From DASUAS01 sp963756895 (lineage in GTDB: Bacteria; Actinomycetota; Acidimicrobiia; IMCC26256; DASPTH01), in NCBI GenBank assembly GCA_963756895.1, contig CAVWPI010000003.1, forward strand, positions 115,117 to 179,116: a DNA stretch of 64,000 nucleotides. The letters run 5' to 3'. Under the pieces are notes generated by a model. The model made no database searches and was not told where the DNA came from. It saw nothing but the letters and a program-made list of their open reading frames with translations. Shown here piece by piece: positions 18,804-27,791 of this stretch. A program made the translations under genes and the position numbers. Every line of letters starts with the position of its first letter. Position 1 is the stretch's first letter.

Positions 18804-19748
18804 GTGGCTCGAGTACGAAACCGCACCGAACGGGACAATGAGGATCTCGTCCGGCTCTACCTGGAAGACATCGGCCGGCACCAGCTGCTGACCAAGGACG
18901 ACGAGGCCCGCCTGGCCCAGGACATCGAGGCGGGCAAGGCCGCGCGCGAGACCCTCGACACCGTCGACAAGGGCCTCACCCGCGCCGAGAAGCGCGACCT
19001 CCAGCGTCTCGTCCGCAAGGGCGAGAACGCCCAGCGCCAGTTCGTCCAGTCGAACCTCCGACTCGTCGTGTCCATCGCCAAGCGCTACCAGGCGTCGGGC
19101 ATGCCGCTCCTCGACCTGGTCCAGGAGGGCAACCTCGGCCTCATCCACGCGGTCGAGAAGTTCGACTGGCGCAAGGGCTTCAAGTTCTCCACGTACGCGA
19201 CGTGGTGGATCCGCCAGGCGATCCAGCGCGGCATCGCCAACGCGGGCCGCACCATCCGCCTGCCCGTGCACGCCGCCGACAACCTCGCCCGACTCCAGAA
19301 GGAGCGCGCGGGGCTCGAGGCCCGCCTCGGTCGTCCGGCGACGCTCGACGAGCTGGCCGAGGAGCTCGACCTCGCTCCCGAGCGGGTCAAGGAGCTCATC
19401 CCGCACCTCGCGGAGCCGGTGTCGCTCGAGACGCCCGTCGGCGAAGACGGCGAGACCGAGCTCGGTGACCTGGTCGAGGACCGTGGGGCCGAGTCGCCCT
19501 ACGAGTCGGCGGCCCGGGCCATGCTCCCGGCCGAGATCGAGAAGCTGCTGGCCGTGCTCGACGAGCGTGAGCGCTACATCCTCACGCTGCGCTTCGGGCT
19601 CGACCGGGGCGAACCCCGCACCCCCGACGAGGTGGGCCAGCTGGTCAACCTCAGCCGGGAGCGGGTCCGCCAGATCGAGGCCCGCGCCCTCGCCCGTCTG
19701 CGCCACCCCTCGGTGGAGATGGGTGCCCGCGCGCTGCTCGCCGGCTAG
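18804..19748 (+). CDS. Sigma-70 family RNA polymerase sigma factor (SigB/HrdB-like, group 1/2)
   Basis: Promoter-recognition subunit of RNA polymerase, 314 residues. Region 1.2 (DLVRLYLEDIGRHQLLTKDDEARLAQ), region 2 with LRLVVSIAKRY, LDLVQEGNLGLIHAVEKFDWRKG and FSTYATWWIRQAIQRGI, region 3 and region 4.2 (LVNLSRERVRQIEARALARLRH) are complete. There is no long region 1.1, and the length resembles mycobacterial SigB. The GTG at 18804-18806 is chosen because region 1.2 begins at once and a GGGAAGG site sits ahead of it. It may be the principal or a group-2 sigma; the window cannot decide. Confidence 0.93.
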   Translation: MARVRNRTERDNEDLVRLYLEDIGRHQLLTKDDEARLAQDIEAGKAARETLDTVDKGLTRAEKRDLQRLVRKGENAQRQFVQSNLRLVVSIAKRYQASGMPLLDLVQEGNLGLIHAVEKFDWRKGFKFSTYATWWIRQAIQRGIANAGRTIRLPVHAADNLARLQKERAGLEARLGRPATLDELAEELDLAPERVKELIPHLAEPVSLETPVGEDGETELGDLVEDRGAESPYESAARAMLPAEIEKLLAVLDERERYILTLRFGLDRGEPRTPDEVGQLVNLSRERVRQIEARALARLRHPSVEMGARALLAG

Positions 19749-19767
19749 ATCTCTTCCGCAACACGCC

Positions 19768-19814
19768 TTTTGGCGCCGCTGCACGGCGTATATCGCCTTC
19801 CAGCGGCGCCGAAA
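19768..19814 (+). repeat. 47-bp palindromic element, copy A
   Basis: Arms TTTTGGCGCCGCTG (19768-19781) and CAGCGGCGCCGAAA (19801-19814) pair along 14 positions with one U-G wobble in plus-strand RNA. An inner GGCG-TATAT-CGCC hairpin sits in the loop. It lies 19 bp after the sigma-factor stop and 5 bp before the stop of the convergent ECF sigma gene. It aligns without gaps to copies at 39123, 47258 and 48262. No U-run follows. Confidence 0.9.
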
Positions 19815-19819
19815 CGCGT

Positions 19820-20366
19820 CTAGGGGTTGTCGAGGCCGAGCTGGCGTTGCTGCGTGATCGCGCGCAGGGCCTGCATGGCGCGGTAGACGCGCTGGCGCGC
19901 CGCCTGCTCGGTCGTGTGCAGGCGCGCCGCGATCGCGGCGTGGTCGAGCTCCTCGACGAACCGGAGGTGCAGCACCTCCTGGTGGACGCGCGGCAGGTCG
20001 GCGAACGCGGCGCGCGGGAGCTCGTGCTCGTCGTCGTGCAGGAGACGGGCGTCGGGCGCGGGATCGTCGGACGCCGCGTCGGGGACGTCGGCCCACGGCT
20101 CGACCGCCATGCGGGCCCTCGCTCGCGCCTGGTCGGTGGCGAGGTTGCGCACGATCCGGAGCAGGTACCACTTCGCCCGTTCGGGGTTGCGCACCTCGGC
20201 GCCGGCGGCGAGGGCACGCAGCACGGCGTTCTGCGCGAGGTCCTCGGCGTCGGCATCGTTGCGGCAGAAGGAACGCGCGTAGCGGAAGATGTCGGCGCGG
20301 TGCTCGACGACGACCTCGCGCAGGTCGAACCGTCGACTCGTCGCGATCCGGTTCCGCCCACCGCAT
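19820..20366 (-). CDS. ECF-type RNA polymerase sigma factor (frameshift near start)
   Basis: Alternative sigma factor with sigma2 (VEHRADIFRYARSFCRNDADAEDLAQNAVLRAL, then WYLLRIVRNLATDQARAR) and sigma4 (LPRVHQEVLHLRFVEELDHAAIAARLHTTEQAARQRVYRAMQALR). About 181 residues if started at ATG 20364-20366 (MRWAEPDRDESTV). That start requires removing one T near 20328, where GGTTCGACC should be GGTCGACC. The alternative in-frame extension upstream is arginine-rich and looks spurious. No anti-sigma gene is adjacent. Confidence 0.85.
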
Positions 20367-20483
20367 CGGGCTTGCCGCCTCCTCGATCTCACGGCCCGCC
20401 CGGCCGTGAGTCGCGCGTACCGTACATTCCGGGCATCGCGCCTGGCAACGGGTGCCGCGCGAAGCCGTCTACGCTCGCCCGCC

Positions 20484-21435
20484 GTGCCTCGCGTCCTCGT
20501 CACCCGTCAGCTGCCCGACGGGTGGGCTCGACCCGCTCGTCGCCGCCGGGCACGAGCTCGTGCAGCGCGAGGGCGACGAGCCCTACACCGCCGACGAGCT
20601 GGCGGCCCTGGCCGGTGAGGTCGACGCGATCGTCTGCATCCTCACCGACCGCATCGACGCCGCGGTGCTGCACGCCGGTGCGCCCCGGCTGCGGGTCGTG
20701 GCGAACGTCGCGGTGGGCTACGACAACATCGACGTCGCCACCGCCACGGAGCTGGGCATCGCGGTGTGCAACACGCCCGGGGTGCTCGACGAGACCACCG
20801 CCGACCTCGCCTTCCTCCTGCTCCTCGCCGCGTGCCGGCGGGCCACCGACGCCGAGGCCGACCTCCGCGCCGGACGCTGGACCGGCTTCCACATCGGCGA
20901 CTTCCTCGGCGTCGACGTCCACGGCGCCACCCTCGGCATCGTCGGGTACGGCCGCATCGGGCAGGCGGTCGCCCGCCGCGCCGCGGGGTTCGGCATGGAG
21001 GTGCTGCACCACACGCGCACCGACACCGGGATCACCGGGTGGGTGCAGGACCTCGACGACCTGCTGCGCCGCGCCGACATCGTGTCGCTGCACGTGCCGC
21101 TGCACGACGCGACGCGCGGCCTGATCGACGCCCGTCGCCTCGCGCTCGATGAAGCGGTCGGCGGTGTTGGTGAACACCGCGCGCGGCCCGGTGGTCGACG
21201 AGGAGGCGCTCGCGGTCGCGCTCGAGGACGGCACGATCTTCGCCGCCGGGATCGACGTCTACGAACGCGAACCCGCGGTGCACCCGCGGCTGCTCGCGGC
21301 GCCGCACGCGGTGCTGCTGCCCGCACATCGGCAGCGCCACCGAAGCCACCCGCCGCCGCATGGCGCAGCTCGCGAGCGAGGGTGCGGTCGCCGTGCTCGC
21401 GCGGCGACCGCCCGCCGAACCTCGTCAGTGGCTGA
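20484..21435 (+). CDS. D-isomer-specific 2-hydroxyacid dehydrogenase, GhrB-like (frameshifted)
   Basis: NAD(P)H-dependent reductase of 2-oxoacids such as glyoxylate or hydroxypyruvate. The substrate domain begins PRVLVTRQLP; NVAVGYDNIDVATATELGIAVCNTPGVLDE follows. The Rossmann motif is TLGIVGYGRIGQAVARRAAGFGM. Catalytic residues lie in VNTARGPVVDE (Arg), IDVYEREP (Glu) and, after correction, LPHIGSAT (His). One-base breaks are at ~20525 (GGGTGG), ~21148 (CTCGAT for CTGAT), ~21323 (CCCGC) and ~21408. The GTG start at 20484 gives the canonical N-terminus; stop TGA 21433-21435 overlaps the convergent gene. Confidence 0.87.
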
Positions 21436-22000
21436 GGCGTCGCCGTGACCGCGTACTCGCACAACGCCGCTGAGCACACCGGCGACGATCATCACGATCG
21501 CGGTGCAGAAGATGAACATCCCCGACCACCAGCCGAGCTCGCCCGGTACGGCGTCGCGCCACGACTGTGGCCACGGGCCCGCGAAGAACAGCATCCCGGC
21601 CGCGAACACGCCGACGCCGCTCAGGGTCAGCTTCCACCAGAAGCCGGAGGACAGCTGCGCGTCGCGCTCGCGCAGGAGGCGGGCCAGGGTCCACGCCAGG
21701 ACCAGCATGAGTGCGAGCGCGAACAGCGCTCCACCGACCGCCATGAACACGACGATCGCGACGGTGATGACGATCGGACAGCGGTGACGAGCTTGCCTTG
21801 TGGTGCTCATGGTGCGGAACGCCTCCTTGTGCTGGACGGGGGACGCGACGTGACGACGTCGCCGGCGAGTCGGGGCCACGACGCGCGCGGTCGCGTCGCG
21901 CGTCGCGGTAGAGCTGCAGCATCGGGTCGCGGTACTCGCGGCGGAACCGGCGCGGGTAGAGGAACAGCAGGGCGCGGTAGCCGCGCTCGCCGGCGGTCAC
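21425..22000 (-). CDS. PadR-associated membrane protein (frameshifted)
   Basis: Partner of the upstream PadR gene. The N-terminal soluble part reads GYRALLFLYPRRFRREYRDPMLQLYRD. WPRLAGDVVTS and PVQHKEAFRTM follow, then three hydrophobic helices (IVITVAIVVFMAVGGALFALALML, LTLSGVGVFAAGMLFFAGP, WWSGMFIFCTAIVMIVAGVLSGVV). These pieces lie in three frames, with breaks near 21890 and 21850, but form one plausible ~190-residue protein. GTG start at 21998-22000. The internal ATG at 21808-21810 would give a shorter version containing only the helices. Function unknown. Confidence 0.65.
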   Translation of the reverse strand: MTAGERGYRALLFLYPRRFRREYRDPMLQLYRDARRDRARRGPDSPATSSRRVPRPAQGGVPHHEHHKASSSPLSDRHHRRDRRVHGGRWSAVRARTHAGPGVDPGPPPARARRAAVLRLLVEADPERRRRVRGRDAVLRGPVATVVARRRTGRARLVVGDVHLLHRDRDDRRRCAQRRCASTRSRRRLSH

Positions 22001-22352
22001 GCGTGCCCCAGCTTCGGACGCGCCCGTGCGCGCGTTGCGCAGCAGCGTCTCCATGCGTTGCACCTCGGCCGCGCACGCGCGCTCGCCCGCCGCGGTGATC
22101 CGGTAGTAGCGACGGCGTTGGTCGTCGAGCGCGGGGTCGGGCCGCTCGTCGGTCTCCTCGATGAGGCCGTCGGCGAGCATGCGCTTGATCGCGCCGTAGA
22201 GCGTGCCCGGGCCCATGCGGACCGCGCCGTCGGTGAGCTCCTCGACCCGCTGCATCGAGCGCGTAGCCGTGCTGCTCACCGTCGCGCAGCGCCAGCAGCA
22301 GGTGGAACACCGCCGGGGGGAGGGGTTGCGGGCGCTTCGCGGGCCTCGCCAT
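21997..22352 (-). CDS. PadR-family transcriptional regulator (frameshifted)
   Basis: Winged-helix repressor. After PLPPAVFHLLLALRDGEQHGYAL the frame breaks at ~22257, where CTCGAT must be read CTGAT to continue MQRVEELTDGAVRMGPGTLYGAIKRMLADGLIEE. The wing RRRYYRITAAGERACAAEV and the C-terminal helix follow. ATG start at 22350-22352 with GGAGGG upstream. It probably ends overlapping the start of the membrane-protein gene. A TATATCG...CGATATA palindrome 29 bp upstream is the likely operator, suggesting autoregulation. Confidence 0.87.
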
Positions 22353-22380
22353 CGATCGCCGGTCCCTCCATCGACGTCGT

Positions 22381-22399
22381 TATATCGACGTACGATATA
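22381..22399. promoter_or_regulatory. Palindromic operator candidate for PadR
   Basis: Perfect 7-bp arms TATATCG (22381-22387) and CGATATA (22393-22399) around ACGTA, 29 bp upstream of the padR ATG. The site is strikingly AT-rich against its surroundings. PadR proteins typically bind AT-rich dyads overlapping their own promoter. Confidence 0.7.
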
Positions 22400-22456
22400 G
22401 ATGGAGGACGCGCGCGTCAAGGGGCAGCGACGCCGTGCGACCTAGACGTGGAGTGG

Positions 22457-22545
22457 CGGAGGGAGAGGGATTTGAACCCTCGAGGAGGCTTAAACCCCCT
22501 ACTCGCTTAGCAGGCGAGCACTTTCGGCCGCTCAGTCATCCCTCC
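22457..22545 (-). tRNA. tRNA-Ser (anticodon GCU)
   Basis: 89-nt class II tRNA. Acceptor GGAGGGA (22545-22539) pairs with TCCCTCC (22464-22458); discriminator G at 22457. The anticodon loop CTGCTAA carries GCT. A long variable arm (GTAGGGGGTTTAAGCCTCCTC region) and the T loop GGTTCAAATCC are present. CCA is not encoded. Confidence 0.97.
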
Positions 22546-22554
22546 AGTGACGGG

Positions 22555-23609
22555 TCAGTGTAGGCAACAGCACGCGTCGCGCGACCCGGAGGGCTCAGCT
22601 GACGAGGAGGCGCGACGGCGTCCGCCGAACACGTCGGCCAGCACCTCGTGGCCGTGGTCGCCGGGGTGGATGCCGTCGGGCAGGTCGTCGGGGCCGATCA
22701 GGTCGCCGCCCTCGACCAGCGTGAGGTGCGCGTCGCCGGCCGCGATCAGCTCGCGGGTGAGGTCCTCCATCGCGACGCGGAGGTCGACGAGCGTCGCGCC
22801 CGAGCAGGTTGGGGGTGGCCTCGGCGTCGGGGCGCAGGATCGGGCTGGTGACGACGACCGGCGTGTCGGGATGACCCTGGCGGACGAAGGCGAGGAACGC
22901 GCGCGTCTGCTCGAGGAACAGCGCGGTCGAGAACGGGATGCGGCTCCAGCAGTTGGTGCCGTGCGAGATCGAGATGACATCGGCGTCGAGCGCGGCGATC
23001 TGCTGCGCCGACGGCAGCTCGCCGCGCGCCGAGCCCGCGTAGCCGAGGTTCACCACGTCGAGTCCGATGCCGCCGCGCCGCGACCGCGGGCCACGCGCCC
23101 GACGGCCCGCTGGCGATCCAGCCCTCGGCGATCGAGTCGCCGTACGCGAGCCAGCGCGGACCCCGTGGCGCGGGCTCGAGCTCGCCGCCGTCGACGCGCA
23201 GCGCGAGCACGCGCGGCCGCATGCCCTCGGGGAGGTACACGACGAGCGGCCGGTCGGGATCGCTCGCGGTCGAGCTCGTCGAGGGCGAAGCGGGCGGTCC
23301 CCGGGCCCAGGCTGCGCCGGGACCGAAGCGCTCCGCGTCGTCGCCCGCTCACGAGCGTGAACGCAGTGCCCGCACCCTCGCCGCGGTAGCCGAGGTCGTC
23401 GGTCTGGGTCTGGTAGTCGAGCTCGAGCGATCTCGGCGTCGCCGACGAGCTCGAGCCGCACGCCCACCGGGAGGCGGGCGGTGCCCACGGTGTCGCCGGG
23501 CAGGCGGTCGAGGTCGGCGGGATCGGCACGCGGGTAGGGCAGCTCGTCGGTGCCCGCCCACGCGTTGCCGCGCAGGAACGGCTCGGGCGAGCGATCGCCG
23601 CGGGCTCAC
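22555..23609 (-). CDS. SGNH/GDSL-family hydrolase (frameshifted)
   Basis: Probable esterase or carbohydrate deacetylase. Family blocks: WLAYGDSIAEGW (block I serine), LDVVNLGYAGSARGEL (block II glycine), ISHGTNCW (block III Asn) and LPDGIHPGDHGHEVLADVF (block V Asp-His). An N-terminal beta-rich region (ELDYQTQTDDLGYRGEGAGTAFTLV) precedes the catalytic domain. The GTG at 23607-23609 overlaps the upstream SDR stop. Frame breaks occur near 23590, 23430, 23330, 23260, 23085 and 22800. The exact C-terminus is uncertain (22555 or 22595). Confidence 0.75.
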
Positions 23610-24403
23610 AGGTCGGCCATGGGGTAGGGGAACTTGGCGCCCACGCCGCCGTCGACGCTGAGCGTCTGCCCGGTGACGTACCCGGCGAGGTCGGACGCGA
23701 GGAAGAGCAGCGCGGCGGCGATGTCGGCCGGTTGCGCGACCCGGCGCAGCGGCGTGTTCGCGATGTTGCGTTGCTCGCCCTCGTCGCCGAGGAACGCGGA
23801 CACGCGTGGTGTCCACACGACACCCGGCGCCACCGCGTTCACCCGGATGCCCGACGGCCCGAGCTCGACCGCGCCGGTGCGCACCAGCGACATGAGCCCG
23901 GCCTTCGCCGCGCCGTACGCGGAGTGGCGCGGGGCCGACGTGATCCCCGACACCGACGCCACGAACACCATCGTGCCGCCGTGGTCGCGCATGGCCCGCC
24001 CGCCGTACTGCATGGCGAGGAACGCGTGGCGCAGCACGATGTCGAAGTGCCAGTTCCAGTCGTCGTCGCTCATGTCGACGAGGTCGGCGTAGCGCGACAT
24101 GCCGATGATGTCGACGACGCCGTCGATGCCGCCGAGCGCGCGGCCGGCGTCGTCGAACATGCGCTCCATGTCGGCGCGGTCGAACGCATTGCCGCTCAGC
24201 GGTGTGCCGTCGACCTCCGCGCTGATGTCGGCGGCGAGGTCGGGGTCCTGGTCGACGCACGCCAGGCGCGCGCCCACCGACGCGAGCGCGTGCGACGCCT
24301 GGCGCCCGATGCCCTGACCCGCGCCGAGCACGACGAACCGGCGGCCGTCGAGGCGGAGCAGGCCCGGATAGTCGGGGACGGGCGAGTCGTCGGTGCGGGT
24401 CAC
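23606..24403 (-). CDS. Short-chain dehydrogenase/reductase (SDR)
   Basis: NAD(P)-dependent oxidoreductase, 265 residues, intact. The cofactor motif is VVLGAGQGIGRQ (~25-36). Catalytic residues are the serine in VASVSGITSA and the Tyr/Lys of HSAYGAAKAG. The C-terminal GYVTGQTLSVDGGVGAKFPYP is typical of FabG-like SDRs. GTG start at 24401-24403. It overlaps the SGNH hydrolase downstream, suggesting a two-gene operon. The substrate cannot be deduced. Confidence 0.9.
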   Translation of the reverse strand: MTRTDDSPVPDYPGLLRLDGRRFVVLGAGQGIGRQASHALASVGARLACVDQDPDLAADISAEVDGTPLSGNAFDRADMERMFDDAGRALGGIDGVVDIIGMSRYADLVDMSDDDWNWHFDIVLRHAFLAMQYGGRAMRDHGGTMVFVASVSGITSAPRHSAYGAAKAGLMSLVRTGAVELGPSGIRVNAVAPGVVWTPRVSAFLGDEGEQRNIANTPLRRVAQPADIAAALLFLASDLAGYVTGQTLSVDGGVGAKFPYPMADL

Positions 24404-24529
24404 TGGACGCTCCTCGTGGTCGTCGGCCCTCGCGGTCGAGCCTCGCGGTCGAGCCGGTGAACGTACCCCGTTCCGCGGAATCGGGTTCGGGCCCGGGGCC
24501 GCGGCGGGTACCTTCATGGAGATGGTGTG

Positions 24530-25543
24530 ATGGATCCGGTCGACGCGCTGGAGCGGATCGCCACCCTGCTCGAACGGGAGCGGGCCGGTCGCTACAAGGA
24601 AGAGGCGTTCCGCAAGGCCGCCGACGCCATCCGCGACCGCCCCGTCGACGAGCTGCGCGAGCTCGCGGCGCAGGGCCGCCTCGGTGACCTGCCCGGCATC
24701 GGGTCGAGCACCGCCCGGGTCATCGCCCAGGCGCTCGACGGCGAGGTGCCCGAGTACCTGGCCCGGCTCGAAGCCGAGGCCGCGCCCGACGCCGGTCCCG
24801 GCGCGCCGATCCGCGCCGCGCTCAAGGGCGACCTGCACCTCCACTCCAACTGGTCCGACGGTGGCGCGACCATCGAGCAGATGGCGCGCAAGGCCGCCGA
24901 CCTCGGGCACGACTACATGGCGCTCACCGACCACTCGCCGTCGCTGAGCATCGCCCACGGCCTCGACGCCGAGCGGCTGGAGACCCAGCTCGAGCTGGTC
25001 GCGAACCTCAACGAGGAGCTGGCGCCGTTCCGCATCCTCAAGGGCATCGAGGTCGACATCCTCGACGACGGCCGCCTCGACCAGGACGACGACCTGCTCG
25101 GCGAGCTCGACGTCGTCGTCGCGAGCGTGCACTCGAAGCTGCGCATGAGCGAGCAGCCGATGACCGACCGCATGGTCGCGGCGATGGCGAACCCGCACGC
25201 CGACATCCTCGGGCACTGCACCGGCCGCATGGTGCTGGGCAAGGGGCGCCCCGAGTCGACCTTCGACGCCGACCTCGTGTTCGGGGTGTGCAAGCACTTC
25301 GACAAGGCGGTCGAGATCAACTGCCGGCCCGAGCGTCTCGACCCGCCGATGCGGCTGCTCGAGCAGGTGGTGGCGGCCGGGTGCAAGGTGTCGATCGACA
25401 GCGACGCCCACGCGGTCGGCCAGCTGGAATGGCAGCCCTACGGCTGCGCCCGGGCCGCCGAGGCCGGGGTGGCGCCCGACGACATCGTGAACGCCTGGCC
25501 CGTCGACCGGCTGCTGGAGTGGACCGCGTCGCACGCGAGTTGA
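24530..25543 (+). CDS. Helix-hairpin-helix and PHP-domain protein (PolX C-terminus-like)
   Basis: 337 residues. The N-terminal part (~1-75) resembles the DNA-polymerase beta/PolX 8-kDa and HhH region (ERIATLLERERAGRYKEEAFRKAA, LGDLPGIGSSTARVIAQAL) but no nucleotidyltransferase domain follows. The PHP metal-hydrolase domain starts with KGDLHLHSNWSDG and has MALTDHS, ILKGIEVDIL, VVASVHS, HCTGR and DSDAHAV. This suggests a phosphoesterase or 3'-5' nuclease used in DNA repair. ATG 24530 is preferred over the GTG one codon upstream. Intact. Confidence 0.85.
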   Translation: MDPVDALERIATLLERERAGRYKEEAFRKAADAIRDRPVDELRELAAQGRLGDLPGIGSSTARVIAQALDGEVPEYLARLEAEAAPDAGPGAPIRAALKGDLHLHSNWSDGGATIEQMARKAADLGHDYMALTDHSPSLSIAHGLDAERLETQLELVANLNEELAPFRILKGIEVDILDDGRLDQDDDLLGELDVVVASVHSKLRMSEQPMTDRMVAAMANPHADILGHCTGRMVLGKGRPESTFDADLVFGVCKHFDKAVEINCRPERLDPPMRLLEQVVAAGCKVSIDSDAHAVGQLEWQPYGCARAAEAGVAPDDIVNAWPVDRLLEWTASHAS

Positions 25544-25614
25544 GGCCGGCCTCGTCGAGTTCGCGCGCCGGAACCGGAGAGCGCGACGGCCGACGCTCCG
25601 GTCACACTGGGACC

Positions 25615-26677
25615 GTGACTGCACCACGGCCCAGGACCCGCGCTGGCTGGCGGTCGTCGCGCGCGACGACCGCAGCGACTTCGTCTACGCGGTGCGCACG
25701 ACGCGCGTCTACTGCCGACCGTCGTGCCCGAGCCGCCGGCCGCGTCCGGAGAACGTGGCGTTCTTCCACCACGGCGCCGACGCCGAGGTGGAGGGGTACC
25801 GGGCGTGTCGACGGTGCCGGCCGGAGGCGCCCGCGACCGACGAGCGGGTGGCGCGGGTCGAGGCCGCGTGTCGGCTGTTCGACGACGGCGACGGTGTTCG
25901 CGTCACCGACGTCGCCGCCAGCGCTCGGGGTCTCGTCCGACGCCCTGCGCCGCGACTTCGGCCGGGTGCTCGGCGTCTCACCGAAGCAGTACGCCGACGG
26001 TCGGCGCGTCGACCGGTTGCGGGCCGAGCTGCGCGACGGACGCGACGTCACCGTCGCGCTCTACACCGCGGGCTACAGCTCGAGCAGCCGGCTCTACGAG
26101 CAGTCCGACGCGCGACTCGGCATGACGCCGGCGTCGTACGGCGCGGGCGGGGCCGGCGCGACGATCGCGTTCACGGTGGCACCCAGCCCGCTCGGCGTGC
26201 TGATCGTCGCCACGACCGAGCGGGGCGTCTGCTGGATCGCGTTGGGCGCCGAGGCGAACGCACTCGAGCAGAACCTCCGGCTCGAGTTCCCGGCCGCCGC
26301 CGCGATCGAGCGCGACGATGCCGCGCTCGCGCCCGCCGTCGCCGAGGTGTTGCGGCGGGTCGACGGCGAGGTGCCGCGTGAGGAGCTCCCGCTCGACGTC
26401 CGGGGCACCGCGTTCCAGCTCCGCGTGTGGCGCGAGCTGCAAGCGAATCCCCCGCGGCGAGACGCGCAGCTACGGCGACGTGGCGGCTGCGGTCGGGGTG
26501 CCCGGCGGGGCTCGCGCCGTGGGTGCGGCCTGCGGGAGCAACCCGGTCTCCGTCGTGGTCCCGTGCCACCGCGTCGTGACCGCGACCGGCGGGCTCGGGG
26601 GCTACGCGTGGGGCGTCGACGTGAAGGAGGCCCTGCTCGAGCGGGAAGGCGCGCGCTCGTCCGGCCGGGGTGCCTAG
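25615..26677 (+). CDS. ada: Ada: methyltransferase, AraC-type regulator and O6-alkylguanine transferase (frameshifted)
   Basis: Repairs alkylated DNA and activates its own regulon. The N-terminal zinc domain takes the methyl group on its first cysteine (RVYCRPSC, YRACRRC). The AraC helix-turn-helix part includes SSDALRRDFGRVLGVSPKQY and YTAGYSSSSRLYEQ. The C-terminal Ogt domain has GTAFQLRVWRELQ, GETRSYGDVAAAVG and the acceptor motif VPCHRVV. The order is as in E. coli Ada. Breaks are near 25640, 25922 (CGCTCGGGG region) and 26450. GTG start at 25615. Convergent with the metalloprotease gene, with stops overlapping. Confidence 0.9.
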
Positions 26678-27229
26678 CGACGCACCGCGTCGAGCTCCCA
26701 CGGCAGCGGCCACGAGTTGATCTGGCAACCCTGCATGTCGATCGACTGCTGCTGCATGATCGGGGCCAGCTGCCCGGGACCCGAGCAGTAGGAGTGGCCG
26801 AACCCCAGCCAGTGGCCGGTCTCGTGGTTGATCACCATCGTGCGGTACCAGTCGAGCGGTCCGGGCCACGCCTCCGATCCGATCGCGAACCGGATGTCGT
26901 TGATCACCACGTACCGGCCCACGGTGCAGCTCCACAGGTAGCTGCACACCGGGTCGTAGGCCGCCACCTGGCGGGGGTTGGCGAGCACGAGCGTGAAGTC
27001 GCCGCCGCTCGGCACCTGCACGAACTGGATGCCGGCGCTGCGCCACCCGCGCGGGCTCGCGTACGTGCCCGCACGCGGCGGCCGCGAACTCGTTGACGTC
27101 GCTCACGATCGCGCCGTCGACCGCGATCGAGTACGTCACGGTGCGCGTGACCGGGGTGTTGGGCAGGCACGCGCTCAGGCCGACCGCGAGCAGGGGGACC
27201 ACGAGGAGTGCGAAGACGAGTCTGCGCAT
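26674..27229 (-). CDS. Secreted lipoprotein zinc metalloprotease, DUF3152 family (frameshifted)
   Basis: The signal peptide ends in a lipobox-like LSAC, so it is probably a membrane-anchored extracellular lipoprotein. The mature part contains a metzincin-type zinc motif HETGHWLGFGH (HExxHxxGxxH) followed by APIMQQQS, resembling the Met-turn. One base in excess near 27073 breaks the frame between AAAACG and TYASPRGW. About 185 residues. It starts at ATG 27227-27229, one base after the carbonic-anhydrase stop, so the two genes form an operon. Substrate unknown. Confidence 0.83.
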
Positions 27230-27230
27230 C

Positions 27231-27728
27231 TCAGTCGACCTCGCGGACTCGGCCGGTCTCGACCTCGTACACGAACCCGCGGATGCGGTCGCGGTGGAGC
27301 AGCAGCGACGAGGCGCGGAGCCGCGCCACCGAGGCGCGCACGCTGGTCTCGAGGTCGGTGAACGCGCCGAAGCGCACGTTGGCGTTGGGGGGCGTGCCGG
27401 CGGCGGCCTCGATGCGGAGCGCGAGCGCGTTCTCGTCGAGTCCGTGCATGCCGCACTTCGTGTGCTGCACCACCATCACCTCGCGGGTGCCGAGCGCGTG
27501 CTGGGAGATGGCGAGCGAGCGGACGACGTCGTCGGTGACCAACCCTCCGGCGTTGCGCAGGACGTGGGCGTCGCCCGGGACGAGGCCCAGCGCGAGCGCG
27601 GGATCGATCCGGGCGTCCATGCACGTGACCAGCACCACTGGCCGCACCGGCTGCGCTTCGAGCCCGCCGTGCTCGAAGTCGGCGAGGAAGCGCGCGTTGT
27701 TCTCGAGGAGCTCGTCGGTCGCGGACAT
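27231..27728 (-). CDS. Beta-carbonic anhydrase
   Basis: Zinc enzyme interconverting CO2 and bicarbonate. 165 residues with the class motif CMDARIDP (zinc Cys plus Asp-Arg dyad) and the second zinc pair HTKCGMHGL (His-x-x-Cys); RNAGGLVTDD matches the family. It is short compared with plant-type enzymes but usual for actinobacterial forms. ATG at 27726-27728. Divergent from the TauD-like gene. Confidence 0.93.
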   Translation of the reverse strand: MSATDELLENNARFLADFEHGGLEAQPVRPVVLVTCMDARIDPALALGLVPGDAHVLRNAGGLVTDDVVRSLAISQHALGTREVMVVQHTKCGMHGLDENALALRIEAAAGTPPNANVRFGAFTDLETSVRASVARLRASSLLLHRDRIRGFVYEVETGRVREVD

Positions 27729-27791
27729 TCCGTCAGTCTCGCATCCCGGACGTCGATCGCCTGCGACCGGGCGAGGGGGCACAATGAGGCC

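Noticed and set aside
19768..19814. Calling the 47-bp palindromes intrinsic terminators
   Set aside because: The stem ends in GCCGAAA without a following U-tract on either strand; the T-run precedes the stem instead. A U-less terminator remains possible, so they are listed as repeats.
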